Part shown: piece by piece, positions 28,221 through 37,302 of the stretch
How the letters are laid out: each line of letters begins with the position of its first letter
Numbering within the stretch: the first letter of the stretch is position 1
From: JASTVH01 sp042862465
Lineage (GTDB): Bacteria > Pseudomonadota > Gammaproteobacteria > Pseudomonadales > Oleiphilaceae
Direction of reading: 5' to 3'
Assembly (NCBI GenBank): GCA_042862465.1
Contig: JASTVH010000001.1
Span: 558,001 to 622,000, forward strand
Length of the DNA stretch: 64,000 nt
Position numbers and translations under genes: made by a program
Notes under the pieces: model-generated
The model's input: only the letters and a program-made list of their open reading frames with translations
The model's database searches: none
Told to the model about the DNA's origin: nothing

Positions 28221-29225
28221 TTATCCTGAAATGGCTTTAAGACCATACTCCAGGTAATTGTTTGTTATGTGTTTCCAGTCTTTGCGGTGGTCCTGCCGAG
28301 GGATGTGGCGGGCGGACAGCAATGCCCACAGCAGGGCCCGCAGCCCGGTGTAGAAATCCACTAGTTCGGGAGAGAAAGCCGGTGCACTGTTTGACCGGTA
28401 GGCCTCGATAAACCGCTCGCCAATCCAGGCCGCGCCTTTCTGGCTGCACTCCATGGCGAAGAAACTCAGCTCTTCCAGAGGATCCATTACACGCAGCTGA
28501 CGATTGAATTCCAGGCGGTCGATAAAAAGCGGAGCCTGACCGAGGTAGACGTGCTGGGGCCGAAGGTCACCATGAACTTCGCGTGTCGTACGTTGGGCCA
28601 ACTCTTCGTGTTGCGAGGCGAGGGCGCTCAGTAAGGCCTGAACCAGCCGTTTCCGCTGTTTTTGTGTATCCACTTCGATCCGGGACAGTTCCTGCTGGAT
28701 GGTATGGATACGGCGCTCCAGGTAAGCGGGATCCACCGGCGTTTCCGCAGGCTGTTCGGCATAGAAACGCGCCAGCCGGTTTGCGGCGGCGTCCACCTGT
28801 GAGACCTCTACATGGCCTTGACCCAGTTGGTGCTCCAGGCACTGGTGATCGGGCAGGCGGCGCATCTTTACCAGAACCTCAACCGTCTCTCCCTTGTCGT
28901 CCAGATTCAGCCCCAACGTCGGGTGGCTGCTGAGGGTGACGATACCCAGGTAGATATCCGGCGCGAGCTTCTTGTTCAGCCTGATTTCCCGTTCGCAGTT
29001 GCTGAGCCGGGCTTTCAGCGTACGGAAGTCCAGGAATTCGTAGTGCAGGGGCTTCTTGAGTTTGTAGACATACCTCGGGGTGAGGAAAACCCAGGACAGG
29101 TGGGTTTCGAGGCACTCAACGGTTTCCGGTGCGCCCGGATAGTTTTCCGGATCACCCAGAAAGCTGACTTTCGCTTCCAGGCTGACTTCGGAATCCGGCC
29201 GTTGCGGCGCCCCTGACGACATCAT
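28221..29225 (-). CDS. COG2187-type phosphotransferase-like protein
   Basis: A 334-residue kinase-fold protein starting MMSSGAPQ at 29225; the open frame runs to 29528 but overlaps the upstream gene. It contains a protein-kinase-like N lobe with VYKLKKPLHYEFLD, a catalytic-loop motif REVHGDLRPQHVYL and a metal-binding IDRLEFN. This matches the COG2187 family of aminoglycoside-phosphotransferase-like proteins, whose substrate is unknown. In some relatives it is fused to a P-loop kinase; here only the APH-like part is present. It lies downstream of the DUF2914 gene. Confidence 0.83.
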   Translation of the reverse strand: MMSSGAPQRPDSEVSLEAKVSFLGDPENYPGAPETVECLETHLSWVFLTPRYVYKLKKPLHYEFLDFRTLKARLSNCEREIRLNKKLAPDIYLGIVTLSSHPTLGLNLDDKGETVEVLVKMRRLPDHQCLEHQLGQGHVEVSQVDAAANRLARFYAEQPAETPVDPAYLERRIHTIQQELSRIEVDTQKQRKRLVQALLSALASQHEELAQRTTREVHGDLRPQHVYLGQAPLFIDRLEFNRQLRVMDPLEELSFFAMECSQKGAAWIGERFIEAYRSNSAPAFSPELVDFYTGLRALLWALLSARHIPRQDHRKDWKHITNNYLEYGLKAISG

Positions 29226-29322
29226 ATCGCTATCCCTTGTGTCGCGATCGATAGACAGCGGTGAGTTATACCAGATTGGGGCAGGCGGGCCGTTCCGGCA
29301 AGCCCCTGACACTGTATGGCCG

Positions 29323-30165
29323 TCAGTCGTTGCCCTGTACGCTGAATGCGCCCTCCGCCAGATTCTCGCCGGAGGCAGTATGCACTTTAACCTCCCAGTC
29401 ACCCAGCATATTACGATTAATGAACTTGGACGACGAGGCGCGCATGGGGTCGGTGTAGGGGCGAATGGTGACACGGGCCATGCGCTTTCCATCCAGGTAC
29501 CAGTCATGGTAGACGGTCGCGTCTTCAAGTCCCTTCATCTCCGTGAAGAAGTAAACGCGGATGATGCCTTCCGCATTCATGGGTACCACAGCCGGGATCG
29601 GGTCCCCCGGTTCGTGGTCGCGAACGGTTCGGGTCAGACTGGCGCGGACGATTTTCGAAGACTGGATGTCCACGCTGGCCGGTGAGGCGGTCTTTTCGGC
29701 TGTGGCCCGCGGCTCTTTTTCTGGAGCGGGCTCAGACGCAGCCGTCGTTTCAGGTGTCGTGGTGGCGGTCTCCTCCGTCTCGCCCACCGCGGGGACGTTG
29801 ACTTCGGGCGTTGTCGCTCCCCCGTCCTGTTCGTCCTTGAACGGGGATGGGGGTTCAGCCTCCTGCGAGACATCCGCCTCTGAAGCGGCAACGGTCTCGC
29901 CGTTTCCTGCCGCTGTGGGTTCTTCGGCCCCCTTCGGCATGTCCGCAGGGGGCTGTTCACTCGTGGCAGAGGCGGTTTCCGGTTCTGAAATGCCACTAAA
30001 AATCGCCAGACCGCCCCAGACGATCCCGCCGACCACCACGACGAGTGCCAAAATGGCCGGGATAATTCGGTGCCAGTGATAAACCACCACCTCTTCCGCC
30101 CTGGGGGCTTGGTCGCGCTTGAGGGAAGCGGGTTTATGGGGTGAACGTGAAGTCCGTTTGCTCAT
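29323..30165 (-). CDS. Membrane-anchored DUF2914 protein
   Basis: A 280-residue protein starting MSKRTSRSPHK at 30165. Basic N-terminus, one membrane helix (about 33-57), then a long low-complexity Ala/Thr/Glu/Pro linker (about 60-170) and a C-terminal DUF2914 domain (RTVRDHEPGDPIP ... YFFTEMKGLEDATVYHDWYL ... GDWEVKVHTASGE). DUF2914 is an extracytoplasmic domain of unknown function. The kinase-like gene follows 97 bp downstream. Confidence 0.85.
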   Translation of the reverse strand: MSKRTSRSPHKPASLKRDQAPRAEEVVVYHWHRIIPAILALVVVVGGIVWGGLAIFSGISEPETASATSEQPPADMPKGAEEPTAAGNGETVAASEADVSQEAEPPSPFKDEQDGGATTPEVNVPAVGETEETATTTPETTAASEPAPEKEPRATAEKTASPASVDIQSSKIVRASLTRTVRDHEPGDPIPAVVPMNAEGIIRVYFFTEMKGLEDATVYHDWYLDGKRMARVTIRPYTDPMRASSSKFINRNMLGDWEVKVHTASGENLAEGAFSVQGND

Positions 30166-30351
30166 GCCTGCTGTGTCCTGCTGAAGTTCCCAATGATGAT
30201 ACCGGCAATGGCGCGGAAAGGGCGCGCCGGCGGTTTTGCTGAGCATTCTAACGAGGCGATGACATCAGGCATAGCCCTGCCTGCCAATGTCATCAAACCA
30301 GCCGCTCACCGGCTTTAACCGGCTACGCCCGAATGCCGGCCTGAGGTGGCG

Positions 30352-30365
30352 TTGACCTTGGTCAA
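30352..30365 (+). promoter_or_regulatory. FNR/DNR-type box upstream of ubiUV
   Basis: TTGACCTTGGTCAA is a perfect palindrome of the form TTGAC-N4-GTCAA, one base per half-site from the FNR consensus TTGAT-N4-ATCAA. A TGATAA at 30385-30390 could be the -10 of a class II FNR-activated promoter. The ubiU start is 112 bp downstream. Confidence 0.7.
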
Positions 30366-30476
30366 TGGCATACAGGCTGTTGATTGATAAGGTGTCCAGC
30401 AACTGGCCCGGGTCGCTTTTTAAGGCTTTATCCGTGTCAGTGCCACCCGCTCCGTCATCCCTAAGGAGGGCAATCC

Positions 30477-31472
30477 GTGGAATTAGTCTGTCCCGCCGGC
30501 AGCTTGCCGGCTCTGCGCAAGGCGGTGGATGCCGGCGCCGATGCGGTCTATTTCGGGTTTCGCGATAAAACCAACGCCCGCCAGTTTGCCGGGCTCAACT
30601 TTGACGACCGCACCGCCCAGCGCGGGCTGGACTATGCCCACGACAAAGGCCGACGGGTGTTTTGCGCCATCAACACCTATCCACAGCCCCAGGGTTGGGA
30701 GCACTGGTGTCGGGCCGTGGATCGGGCCGCCGACCTCGGCGTGGATGCCCTGATTCTTGCGGATATGGGGTTGCTGGAGTACGCCGCCAGGCGCTATCCC
30801 GACCTGCCATTGCACCTGTCCGTGCAGGGCTCTGCCACCAGCCACGAAGCGTTGGGTTTCTATTATCGGCATTTCGGAATCCGTCGCGCGGTGTTGCCGC
30901 GGGTATTGGCCATGGAACAGGTGGAAGCGTTGGCGCGCAAGACACCGGTGGAGCTGGAAGTGTTCGGGTTTGGCAGTCTGTGCATCATGGCGGAAGGGCG
31001 CTGCTATCTGTCGTCCTACCTCACCGATGAATCCCCCAATACCTGCGGCGCCTGTTCCCCGGCCAAGGCGGTGCGCTGGGATGAGACGCCGGAAGGGCTT
31101 GAAGCCCGGCTGAACGGCGTCCTCATCGACCGTTTCGGCGAGGGCGAGCGGGCCGGCTATCCCACTCTTTGCAAGGGCCGTTTCGACGTGGCCGGGCAGA
31201 CCTATCACGCCATTGAGGAGCCCACCAGCCTCAATACGCTCGATCTTTTGCCTCGCCTCGCCAAGGCCGGCGTCAGCGCTATCAAGATCGAGGGTCGTCA
31301 ACGCAGCCCGGCCTATGTTCATCAGGCTGCCAGCACCTGGCGAGCTGCCCTGGACCGGCTGGAAAGCGGCGTCGGGGAATTTACCCCGGATCCGCAGTGG
31401 ATGGCCGCGCTGTCCGACCTTTCCGAGGGTGGTCAGACCACCCTGGGTCCCTATCACCGTAAATGGAAATAA
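30477..31472 (+). CDS. ubiU: UbiU, O2-independent ubiquinone hydroxylation protein (U32 family)
   Basis: A 331-residue peptidase-U32-family protein from a GTG start with AAGGAGG. With UbiV it performs the oxygen-independent hydroxylations of ubiquinone biosynthesis, using prephenate as oxygen donor in E. coli. The 4Fe-4S ligands Cys169, Cys176, Cys193 and Cys232 fall at the same numbers as in E. coli UbiU (GSLCIMAEGRCYL, CGACSPAK, PTLCKGRFD). Downstream ubiV starts 19 bp after the stop, so they form an operon behind an FNR-type box. Confidence 0.93.
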   Translation: MELVCPAGSLPALRKAVDAGADAVYFGFRDKTNARQFAGLNFDDRTAQRGLDYAHDKGRRVFCAINTYPQPQGWEHWCRAVDRAADLGVDALILADMGLLEYAARRYPDLPLHLSVQGSATSHEALGFYYRHFGIRRAVLPRVLAMEQVEALARKTPVELEVFGFGSLCIMAEGRCYLSSYLTDESPNTCGACSPAKAVRWDETPEGLEARLNGVLIDRFGEGERAGYPTLCKGRFDVAGQTYHAIEEPTSLNTLDLLPRLAKAGVSAIKIEGRQRSPAYVHQAASTWRAALDRLESGVGEFTPDPQWMAALSDLSEGGQTTLGPYHRKWK

Positions 31473-31491
31473 CATGACGCAGGAGCCCACC

Positions 31492-32391
31492 ATGGACCTG
31501 ACCCTTGGACCCATTCTCTGGTACTGGCCGCGAGAACAGGTCCAGGCTTTCTACCGTGAGGCGGCCGATTGGCCGGTGGATACGGTGTGCCTGGGCGAAA
31601 CCGTCTGCAGCCGCCGACGCGAAATGAAATTGCAGGACTGGCTTACCATCGCCCGCGAATTGCGTGAGGCCGGTAAGCAGGTGCGGCTGGCCTCGCAATC
31701 GCTGATTGAATCCGAAGGGGATCTGCGGGACCTCTACAAGCTTTGCAAGAACGGCGAGGTAATGGTCGAGGCCGGGGAACAGAGTGCCATCCAGATCCTG
31801 AGCCGGGCCGGGCTATCGTTTACCACCGGACCTGGCGTGAATATCTACAATCCGACCACCCTGACCCTGTTGCAGCGCGATGGTCTGCGCAGCTGGTGCG
31901 CGCCGGTGGAGTTGAGTCGTGAAACCATCGCCGCGCTGGTTTCCGAGAGTCGGGCGTTGGGTGTCGAAGCGGATTGTGAGGTATTTGCCTGGGGCTACCT
32001 GCCGCTGGCCATCGCGGCCCGTTGCATGACCGCCCGTCACTACGACTTGCCCAAGGATAAGTGCCAGTTTGTCTGTCGCGACCACCCGCACGGTTTGACG
32101 TTGCAGTCCCGGGAGTCACGCACGCTGTTCACCCTCAACGGGGTGCAGACCCTGTCCGGCGTACGCTGTGACCTGCTGCGGGAGGTCCCCAAAATGCGTG
32201 AGATGGGCGTTCGTTCCGTGCGGCTGTCTCCAGAGCAGGCAGGCATGTTGCCGGTGATCGAGCGATTCCGGGCGGCCTGTGATGGCGCTACGGTGAGCCA
32301 GGACCCGTTGGCCATGGTGGACACGGACGCGTGCAATGGTTACTGGTACGGTCAGCCCGGCATGGATTGGTATCCGGCGTCGAACCCCTGA
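31492..32391 (+). CDS. ubiV: UbiV, partner of UbiU
   Basis: A 299-residue U32-family protein forming the UbiUV heterodimer. The ATG at 31492 has GGAG at ideal spacing; an in-frame ATG at 31474 is less well supported. Cluster ligands are Cys39, Cys178, Cys191 and Cys195 (ETVCSRRR, AARCMTARHYDLPKDKCQFVC), the same spacing as E. coli UbiV. Convergent with ubiT. Confidence 0.92.
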   Translation: MDLTLGPILWYWPREQVQAFYREAADWPVDTVCLGETVCSRRREMKLQDWLTIARELREAGKQVRLASQSLIESEGDLRDLYKLCKNGEVMVEAGEQSAIQILSRAGLSFTTGPGVNIYNPTTLTLLQRDGLRSWCAPVELSRETIAALVSESRALGVEADCEVFAWGYLPLAIAARCMTARHYDLPKDKCQFVCRDHPHGLTLQSRESRTLFTLNGVQTLSGVRCDLLREVPKMREMGVRSVRLSPEQAGMLPVIERFRAACDGATVSQDPLAMVDTDACNGYWYGQPGMDWYPASNP

Positions 32392-32392
32392 C

Positions 32393-32405
32393 CGCCCGGT
32401 GGGCG
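32393..32405. terminator. Short GC hairpin between ubiV and ubiT
   Basis: CGCCC, loop GGT and GGGCG directly follow the ubiV stop and lie just beyond the convergent ubiT end. There is no U tract, so termination efficiency is doubtful. Confidence 0.3.
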
Positions 32406-32416
32406 ACGTTTGGCCT

Positions 32417-32881
32417 CTATCGGCGGAGGGGGGCGGGCATCAGCTCGCGCAGGTCCCACTCGGTCGCATCAAGGATATTTTTCACCATCAGGCCCAGTTC
32501 GGTGTCGCCCAGAATGATCAGTTCACGCCGGAAAAACAGCTGATCCGGATCTTCCTCCCGTTCCAGCAGGCTGCGAAAAGCGGCCCCGGTACCCCGGATG
32601 GTGACCTCGCCGGGGCCCTCCAGGTAGCGAAGCCGGTCTTCCCAGTATCCAATCGTGATCCCCCAGTCACTGTCCGCCAACTCCAGGCGAATGCGGCGGC
32701 CGTACAGCGGCTCCAGGGTGCCATCGGCGATGGCCCCGGCAAAGAGACGGTTCAGGGGCGTTTCCACCAGCAGCTGACGGACGCCGAAGGGGGTCCAGCC
32801 GTCCAGGCGCTCCAGGGCCGGGGCCGGTGAGGGCAGTCGGGCGGAAAGCTGTTGGAACAGGGCGCGTGGATGTGCGGTCAC
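32417..32881 (-). CDS. ubiT: UbiT, SCP2-domain accessory factor
   Basis: A 154-residue SCP2 lipid-binding-domain protein. The pattern TPFGVRQLLVETPLNRLFAG at the N-terminus and the SCP2 beta-sheet (RLELADSDWGITIGYWEDRL ... GDTELGLMVKNILDA) match UbiT/YhbT, which binds ubiquinone intermediates under anaerobiosis. Here it converges on ubiUV rather than being divergent from it as in E. coli. An FNR-like site lies about 60 bp upstream. Confidence 0.9.
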   Translation of the reverse strand: MTAHPRALFQQLSARLPSPAPALERLDGWTPFGVRQLLVETPLNRLFAGAIADGTLEPLYGRRIRLELADSDWGITIGYWEDRLRYLEGPGEVTIRGTGAAFRSLLEREEDPDQLFFRRELIILGDTELGLMVKNILDATEWDLRELMPAPLRR

Positions 32882-32937
32882 GATGGGTCCTCTGATTGCC
32901 GGTTTAGTCTATTGTGAGGCCTTGGTTTCCGGGGGCC

Positions 32938-32951
32938 ATGACAAGGGTCAA
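32938..32951 (-). promoter_or_regulatory. FNR/DNR-like site upstream of ubiT
   Basis: On the minus strand TTGACCCTTGTCAT is a near-palindrome, one mismatch from the TTGAC-N4-GTCAA form found before ubiU. It is centred about 63 bp upstream of the ubiT start. Confidence 0.45.
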
Positions 32952-32959
32952 TTGCCGGT

Positions 32960-34294
32960 TCACGCCGGCCCCTCGCGCAGCAGCAGGGCATACTCCAGAT
33001 TGTCCGGCAGGCCCTCGGGCATGGGAATGCGGACTTCATGGCCTGAGCCGGGGGCCACACCGGTCCGTTCGCCCTTGCGATTCTCGATGCTGTCGGGCTG
33101 CCAGCGGATATTGCCGTCCGGGGTCATCAACTCCAGGGTCTGGCCCTCACTGAAGCGGTTCTTCACCGCCACCACCAGTTGTTGGCGGGTACGATCCACG
33201 TCGGCGATTTCACCGACAAACTGTTGGCTACCCAACTGGGACGTACCGTTTTCGTATTCCTGGTAGGCATCGTGAACGTGGCGGCGGTAAAAGCCTTCGG
33301 TGTACCCGCGGTGGGAGAGCTTCTCCAGTTCATCCATCAGCCCCATGTCGAATTCGCGGCCGGCGACGGCATCGTCGATGGCCCTGCGATAGACCTGTGC
33401 GGTGCGGGCAACGTAATAGTGGGATTTGGTTCGGCCCTCGATCTTGAAACTGTGTACGCCCGCCTGGGTGAGGCGGTGGACATGCTGCACCGCCCGCAGA
33501 TCCTTGGAATTCATGATGTAGGTGCCGTGTTCGTCCTCGAAGGCGGGCAGTTGCCGCTCGGGCTGTTTCGGGTCCTGCAGCATCATAATGCGATCGGTGG
33601 TGGGGCCTTCGCCCAGGGTGGGTTGGCTACCCATGGCATCGGTGGCGAGGATATTGCCGGCCAGATCCTCCCGGGCATCGGACACCTGATAGGACCAGCG
33701 GCAGGCGTTGGTGCAGGCGCCCTGGTTGGAGTCGCGGTGGTTCATATAGCCGGATAGCAGGCAACGGCCGGAATAGGCAATACACAGCGCACCGTGAACG
33801 AACACCTCGATTTCCGTCTCCGGACATTCGGCGCGGATATCTTCGATTTCCCTGAGGGACAGCTCACGGGAAAGAATCACCCGCTCGATGCCCTGCCGGG
33901 CCCAGAAGCGCACCGTGGCATGGTTGACCGCGTTGGCCTGCACGGACAGGTGCACCGGCATGTCCGGCCAGGTTTCCCGCACCATCATGATCAGCCCGGG
34001 ATCGGACATGATCAGCGCGTCCGGCCCCAGCTCCACAATGGGGCGGATATCCCGGATGAAGGTCGCAACCTTGTCGTTGTGGGGGGCAATATTGGCGGCC
34101 AGATAGAACTGCCGCCCCTGTGCGCGTGCCTCGGACAGGGCCTGTTCGAACTGTTCCGGTTTACGGAAGTCGTTTTCCCGCACACGCAGGCTGTAACGGG
34201 GCATGCCGGCATAGACGGCGTCAGCACCGTAGGCAAAGGCATAGCGCATGCTACGCAGGGTGCCGGCGGGAGAGAGAAGCTCGGGCAACATCAT
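32960..34294 (-). CDS. trhP: TrhP (YegQ), tRNA 5-hydroxyuridine modification protein
   Basis: A 444-residue U32-family protein closely resembling E. coli YegQ/TrhP: ELLSPAGTLRSMRYAFAYGA, LIMSDPGLIMMVRE, RVILSRELSLREIE, HGALCIAYSGRCLLSGY, TNACRWSYQV and EDEHGTYIMNSKDLRA. TrhP catalyses prephenate-dependent hydroxylation of U34 in several tRNAs. I start at the MMLPELLSP codon (34294), matching the E. coli N-terminus; the frame is open to 34357. It groups with the related ubiUV genes in one U32 cluster. Confidence 0.92.
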   Translation of the reverse strand: MMLPELLSPAGTLRSMRYAFAYGADAVYAGMPRYSLRVRENDFRKPEQFEQALSEARAQGRQFYLAANIAPHNDKVATFIRDIRPIVELGPDALIMSDPGLIMMVRETWPDMPVHLSVQANAVNHATVRFWARQGIERVILSRELSLREIEDIRAECPETEIEVFVHGALCIAYSGRCLLSGYMNHRDSNQGACTNACRWSYQVSDAREDLAGNILATDAMGSQPTLGEGPTTDRIMMLQDPKQPERQLPAFEDEHGTYIMNSKDLRAVQHVHRLTQAGVHSFKIEGRTKSHYYVARTAQVYRRAIDDAVAGREFDMGLMDELEKLSHRGYTEGFYRRHVHDAYQEYENGTSQLGSQQFVGEIADVDRTRQQLVVAVKNRFSEGQTLELMTPDGNIRWQPDSIENRKGERTGVAPGSGHEVRIPMPEGLPDNLEYALLLREGPA

Positions 34295-34384
34295 CTTGGG
34301 GACCGTTCGTTTTTGCTGGGACACAAAAAACGGCCACTTTAAGCCCTGCGTGATCATGCTGCCTTGCGCGAGATCAATGGCGCG

Positions 34385-34996
34385 TCAGTTTTCCGACAGG
34401 GCCTCCTGCAGCAGCGTCTGCAGTTCCTCGGGTAGATGGGCCGCCAGGGACAGGGCGGCTTCATGGCCCCGAGGGGACATCTTTTGCCAGGTGCGCTGGA
34501 CAATGCGCAGCCATTTATCCCGGTCGTAATCGGTTTTCTCCCGGTAGAACGGGGCGAAATAGCGCTCCAGGAACACCAGGCAAGCGACGTCTTCCATGAG
34601 CTGGGTGTCCGGATCGGTCTTGAGGTGACGTTTGGTCAGGATGTTCGCCACATGCTCACACCGCGCGGGTTCGTATCCCTGCGCCGCCATGATCTGGCTG
34701 GCTCTCTCGGCATGGAAGCGTCCGCAGGCCTGGCGCCACTGGTAATAGCCTTTGCGCCCCTCGGGGTAGTCGTCCCGGGAGATGGTCCAGCGTTCGATGT
34801 GCTGGGCCCGGCAGGCGATCTGCACTTCCTCGGAAGGATGGGGCTCAAGGCGGTGGAGCCAGCGGGTCATGTGTCGGCTGTAGGCCAGTTCCCGGGGCAG
34901 CTGCTCGCCGTCCACGGTTTCCTGGTTGGGATCGGCGCTGTTGGCCTGGTCGATGGCTTCGAGGGTTCGCGCCAGTCGGTCGCTTTCTGCAGTCAC
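34385..34996 (-). CDS. DUF4202 protein
   Basis: A 203-residue soluble protein matching the DUF4202 family, with HD-like helices containing RAQHIERWTI, RFHAERASQIM and RHLKTDPDTQLMEDVACLVFLERYF. The conserved His and Asp residues suggest a metal-dependent phosphohydrolase-like fold, but no activity is established. It precedes trhP with a 90 bp gap and follows the MFS gene. Confidence 0.85.
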   Translation of the reverse strand: MTAESDRLARTLEAIDQANSADPNQETVDGEQLPRELAYSRHMTRWLHRLEPHPSEEVQIACRAQHIERWTISRDDYPEGRKGYYQWRQACGRFHAERASQIMAAQGYEPARCEHVANILTKRHLKTDPDTQLMEDVACLVFLERYFAPFYREKTDYDRDKWLRIVQRTWQKMSPRGHEAALSLAAHLPEELQTLLQEALSEN

Positions 34997-35030
34997 GGGA
35001 TACTCCTTGTCGGCAATGGCCTCGATTCTA

Positions 35031-36332
35031 TCAGGAACTCGTGGGGTCAGGCGCTGGGGCGGCGGCGTGGCTTTCCCGGGGCACCGTCAGCATCAGAATC
35101 AGTCCGATGGCCAGGAATACGGCAATGGTGCTCATGCCCCAGCGCTGGCTGTCGGTTGCGGCGGTGACCCAACCCACCAGCAGGGGGCCGGCGAAGGCGG
35201 TGGCCTTGCCGGAGAACGCGAACAGTCCAAACATTTCCGTACGCAGATGCTCGGGCGCCACCCGCGCCAGATAGGAGCGGCTGGAGGCCTGGGCCGGGCC
35301 GACGAAGATACCGAGCAGCAGGCCGAAGGTCCAGAACAGGGGCAGGGATTCCACAACCAGCAGGGCCACGGTGCAGCCCATAAGGCCCACCAGTGAGACG
35401 AGCACGGTGTTGCGACCGCCCAGCCGGTCGTCAATCAGTCCAAACGCCAGGGCGCCGGCACCGGCCGTGACGTTGAGCAGAATGCCAAACTTCAGGACTT
35501 CCGTCTGGTTGAGACCGAACGTGCCGCCGGCATAGACGGCGCCGAATGCGAAGATGGTTGCCAGGCCGTCGGTATAGATCATCCGGGCCACCAGAAATCG
35601 CAGGATGAATCCGTATCGACGGACGTTACGGATGGACCGCCCCAACTGAGTCAGACCCGCTCGAATGCATTCACGCCAGGGATGTCCGCTGGCGGGTTGA
35701 TCCGGCGTGAACAGGAACAGCGGAATGGCGAAGACCGCATACCAGACGGCAGCGAGAATGAAGGTCGCCCGGATATGTTCGGACTGGTCGTGATCCAGCC
35801 CCAGGAAGCCGGGCCGGGTTTCGATCAGGCCATAGAGACAGAGCACGAGGCTGATGACGCCGCCGATATACCCCAGCCCCCAGCCCCAGCCGGACCAGCG
35901 ACCGATGTGTTCAGGCGGGGTGATGTCCGGCAGCATAGCGTTGTAAAAGACAAAGGCGAATTCCGCCCCAAGGATGCCGATGCCCGCCCAGAAGGCACCA
36001 AACCAGAGGTCGCTGGCCGCCGGTGTGACAAACCAGAGCATCGCCGAGCCGAGGACACAAAGGGCGGTACAGAACAGTAGCCAGGGCTTGCGGCGGCCGC
36101 CCTGATCGGCAATGGCGCCGAGGATCGGGCTGCCCACCGCAATAAAGAGACCGGCCACACCCACGGTGTTGCCCCAGACGTTGGTGCCCTGAACGGAGGA
36201 TTCGGCGACCGCCTGACTGAAGTAACGCGCAAACACGAACGTCAGGATGATGGTGAAGAAGGCACTGTTGGCCCAGTCATAAAAGGCCCAGGCCCAGCGG
36301 GCCGATGCCGGCGGATAGACGGTGTCGCTCAT
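35031..36332 (-). CDS. UMF1-family MFS transporter
   Basis: A 433-residue inner-membrane transporter with about 12 helices. The start (ARWAWAFYDWANSAFFTIILTF) and the GRWSGWGWGLGYIGGVISL segment are hallmarks of the UMF1/Atg22-like MFS group. Substrate unknown; fungal Atg22 relatives export amino acids. The DUF4202 gene lies 34 bp downstream. Confidence 0.88.
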   Translation of the reverse strand: MSDTVYPPASARWAWAFYDWANSAFFTIILTFVFARYFSQAVAESSVQGTNVWGNTVGVAGLFIAVGSPILGAIADQGGRRKPWLLFCTALCVLGSAMLWFVTPAASDLWFGAFWAGIGILGAEFAFVFYNAMLPDITPPEHIGRWSGWGWGLGYIGGVISLVLCLYGLIETRPGFLGLDHDQSEHIRATFILAAVWYAVFAIPLFLFTPDQPASGHPWRECIRAGLTQLGRSIRNVRRYGFILRFLVARMIYTDGLATIFAFGAVYAGGTFGLNQTEVLKFGILLNVTAGAGALAFGLIDDRLGGRNTVLVSLVGLMGCTVALLVVESLPLFWTFGLLLGIFVGPAQASSRSYLARVAPEHLRTEMFGLFAFSGKATAFAGPLLVGWVTAATDSQRWGMSTIAVFLAIGLILMLTVPRESHAAAPAPDPTSS

Positions 36333-36702
36333 GGCAATCCTGATTCCTTTCCGGTAGAGACCTGGTTGGACACCAGCGTACCAGTTTGTGCGGTGGTTGT
36401 TATGAGCGTCTTGTAAGGCATCAACCAGGGCGTATCAGCGATAACTCGCTGTTTCCGAACAAACATGCTTGAATGGGGCACTCATGGACAGGTACTGCGT
36501 ATGCTACTGGGGAGCGCCTGCGGGAACTCTTCATGGCTGCCCGATGCAACCTGTCATGCTCGGGCAAGAGTATTGTTGTCAACATTAGAACGTGGTGAGC
36601 AGCGCTGCACCACTATGAGAGCACATCATCCCTGCCTGCGCGGTTACGAAGGGGTGTGTTCATTTGTGATAAGCCAATAAAAACATAGACAAGGAGGATG
36701 CG
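36333..36702. other. Intergenic region upstream of nnrU and the MFS gene
   Basis: About 370 bp between divergent genes. Only short ORFs without good ribosome-binding sites are present. I found no FNR palindrome or strong stem-loop. It presumably holds two divergent promoters. Confidence 0.4.
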
Positions 36703-37263
36703 ATGGCTGTCCTGATTCTGGGGCTGGTGCTTTTTCTGGGTGTGCATTCGGTGCCCATGGTCGGCGGTCTACGATCGGCGCTGCTGACCCGGCTGGGGGA
36801 GAACGGCTACAAGGGACTGTTTTCGGTTGTCTCCCTGGTGGGGTTGGTGCTGATTGTCTGGGGCTTTGCCCGGGCCCCGTTTGAACCAGTATATGATCCG
36901 GTCGGCTTTGGCCGGCCTGTGGCCCATGCGGTGATGCCCTTCGTGTTCATTCTGCTGGCGGCGGCCAACATGCCGGGGCACATCCGACGTGTGCTCAGGC
37001 ATCCGATGCTGATCGGGGTATTGCTCTGGGCCATTGTGCACCTGCTCAACAACGGGGATATGCGCTCGCTGTGGCTGTTTGGCGCTTTCGGAGTATACGC
37101 AGTGATCGATATGTTCAGCGAGATCAGTCGCGGCAAGACCCTGATCGGGCAGAAACCGGCCAAAGGCACCATGGACCTTGCTGCGGTTGTCGGCGGCTTG
37201 GTGGTGTTCTACCTGGTGGCCCGGTTCCACGATGTGCTGTTCGGGGTGCCCGTCATGGGGTAG
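36703..37263 (+). CDS. nnrU: NnrU family membrane protein
   Basis: A 186-residue protein with about six helices. The N-terminus (LFLGVHSVPMV, LGENGYKGLFSVVSLVGLVLIVWGF) and the P-V-Y-D-P motif match NnrU, a membrane protein required for nitric oxide handling in denitrifiers and also present in non-denitrifiers. No nir or nor gene is in the window. AAGGAGG lies upstream of the ATG. Confidence 0.9.
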   Translation: MAVLILGLVLFLGVHSVPMVGGLRSALLTRLGENGYKGLFSVVSLVGLVLIVWGFARAPFEPVYDPVGFGRPVAHAVMPFVFILLAAANMPGHIRRVLRHPMLIGVLLWAIVHLLNNGDMRSLWLFGAFGVYAVIDMFSEISRGKTLIGQKPAKGTMDLAAVVGGLVVFYLVARFHDVLFGVPVMG

Positions 37264-37267
37264 AAGT

Positions 37268-37298
37268 GATGGCCGCCGTTTGTTGGGCGGCCATCTTT
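37268..37298 (+). terminator. Intrinsic terminator of nnrU
   Basis: A perfect 10 bp stem, GATGGCCGCC (37268-37277) and GGCGGCCATC (37286-37295), with an 8-base loop followed by TTT. It begins 5 bp after the nnrU stop and also lies just beyond the convergent ODP gene. Confidence 0.85.
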
Positions 37299-37302
37299 GC
37301 TG

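Noticed and set aside
31213..31491. Upstream extension of the ubiV frame
   Set aside because: It overlaps ubiU in another frame and lacks U32 character; the ATG at 31492 has a proper Shine-Dalgarno.
34364..34377. TTGCGCGAGATCAA as an FNR box for trhP
   Set aside because: Only one half-site matches well; insufficient without other evidence.
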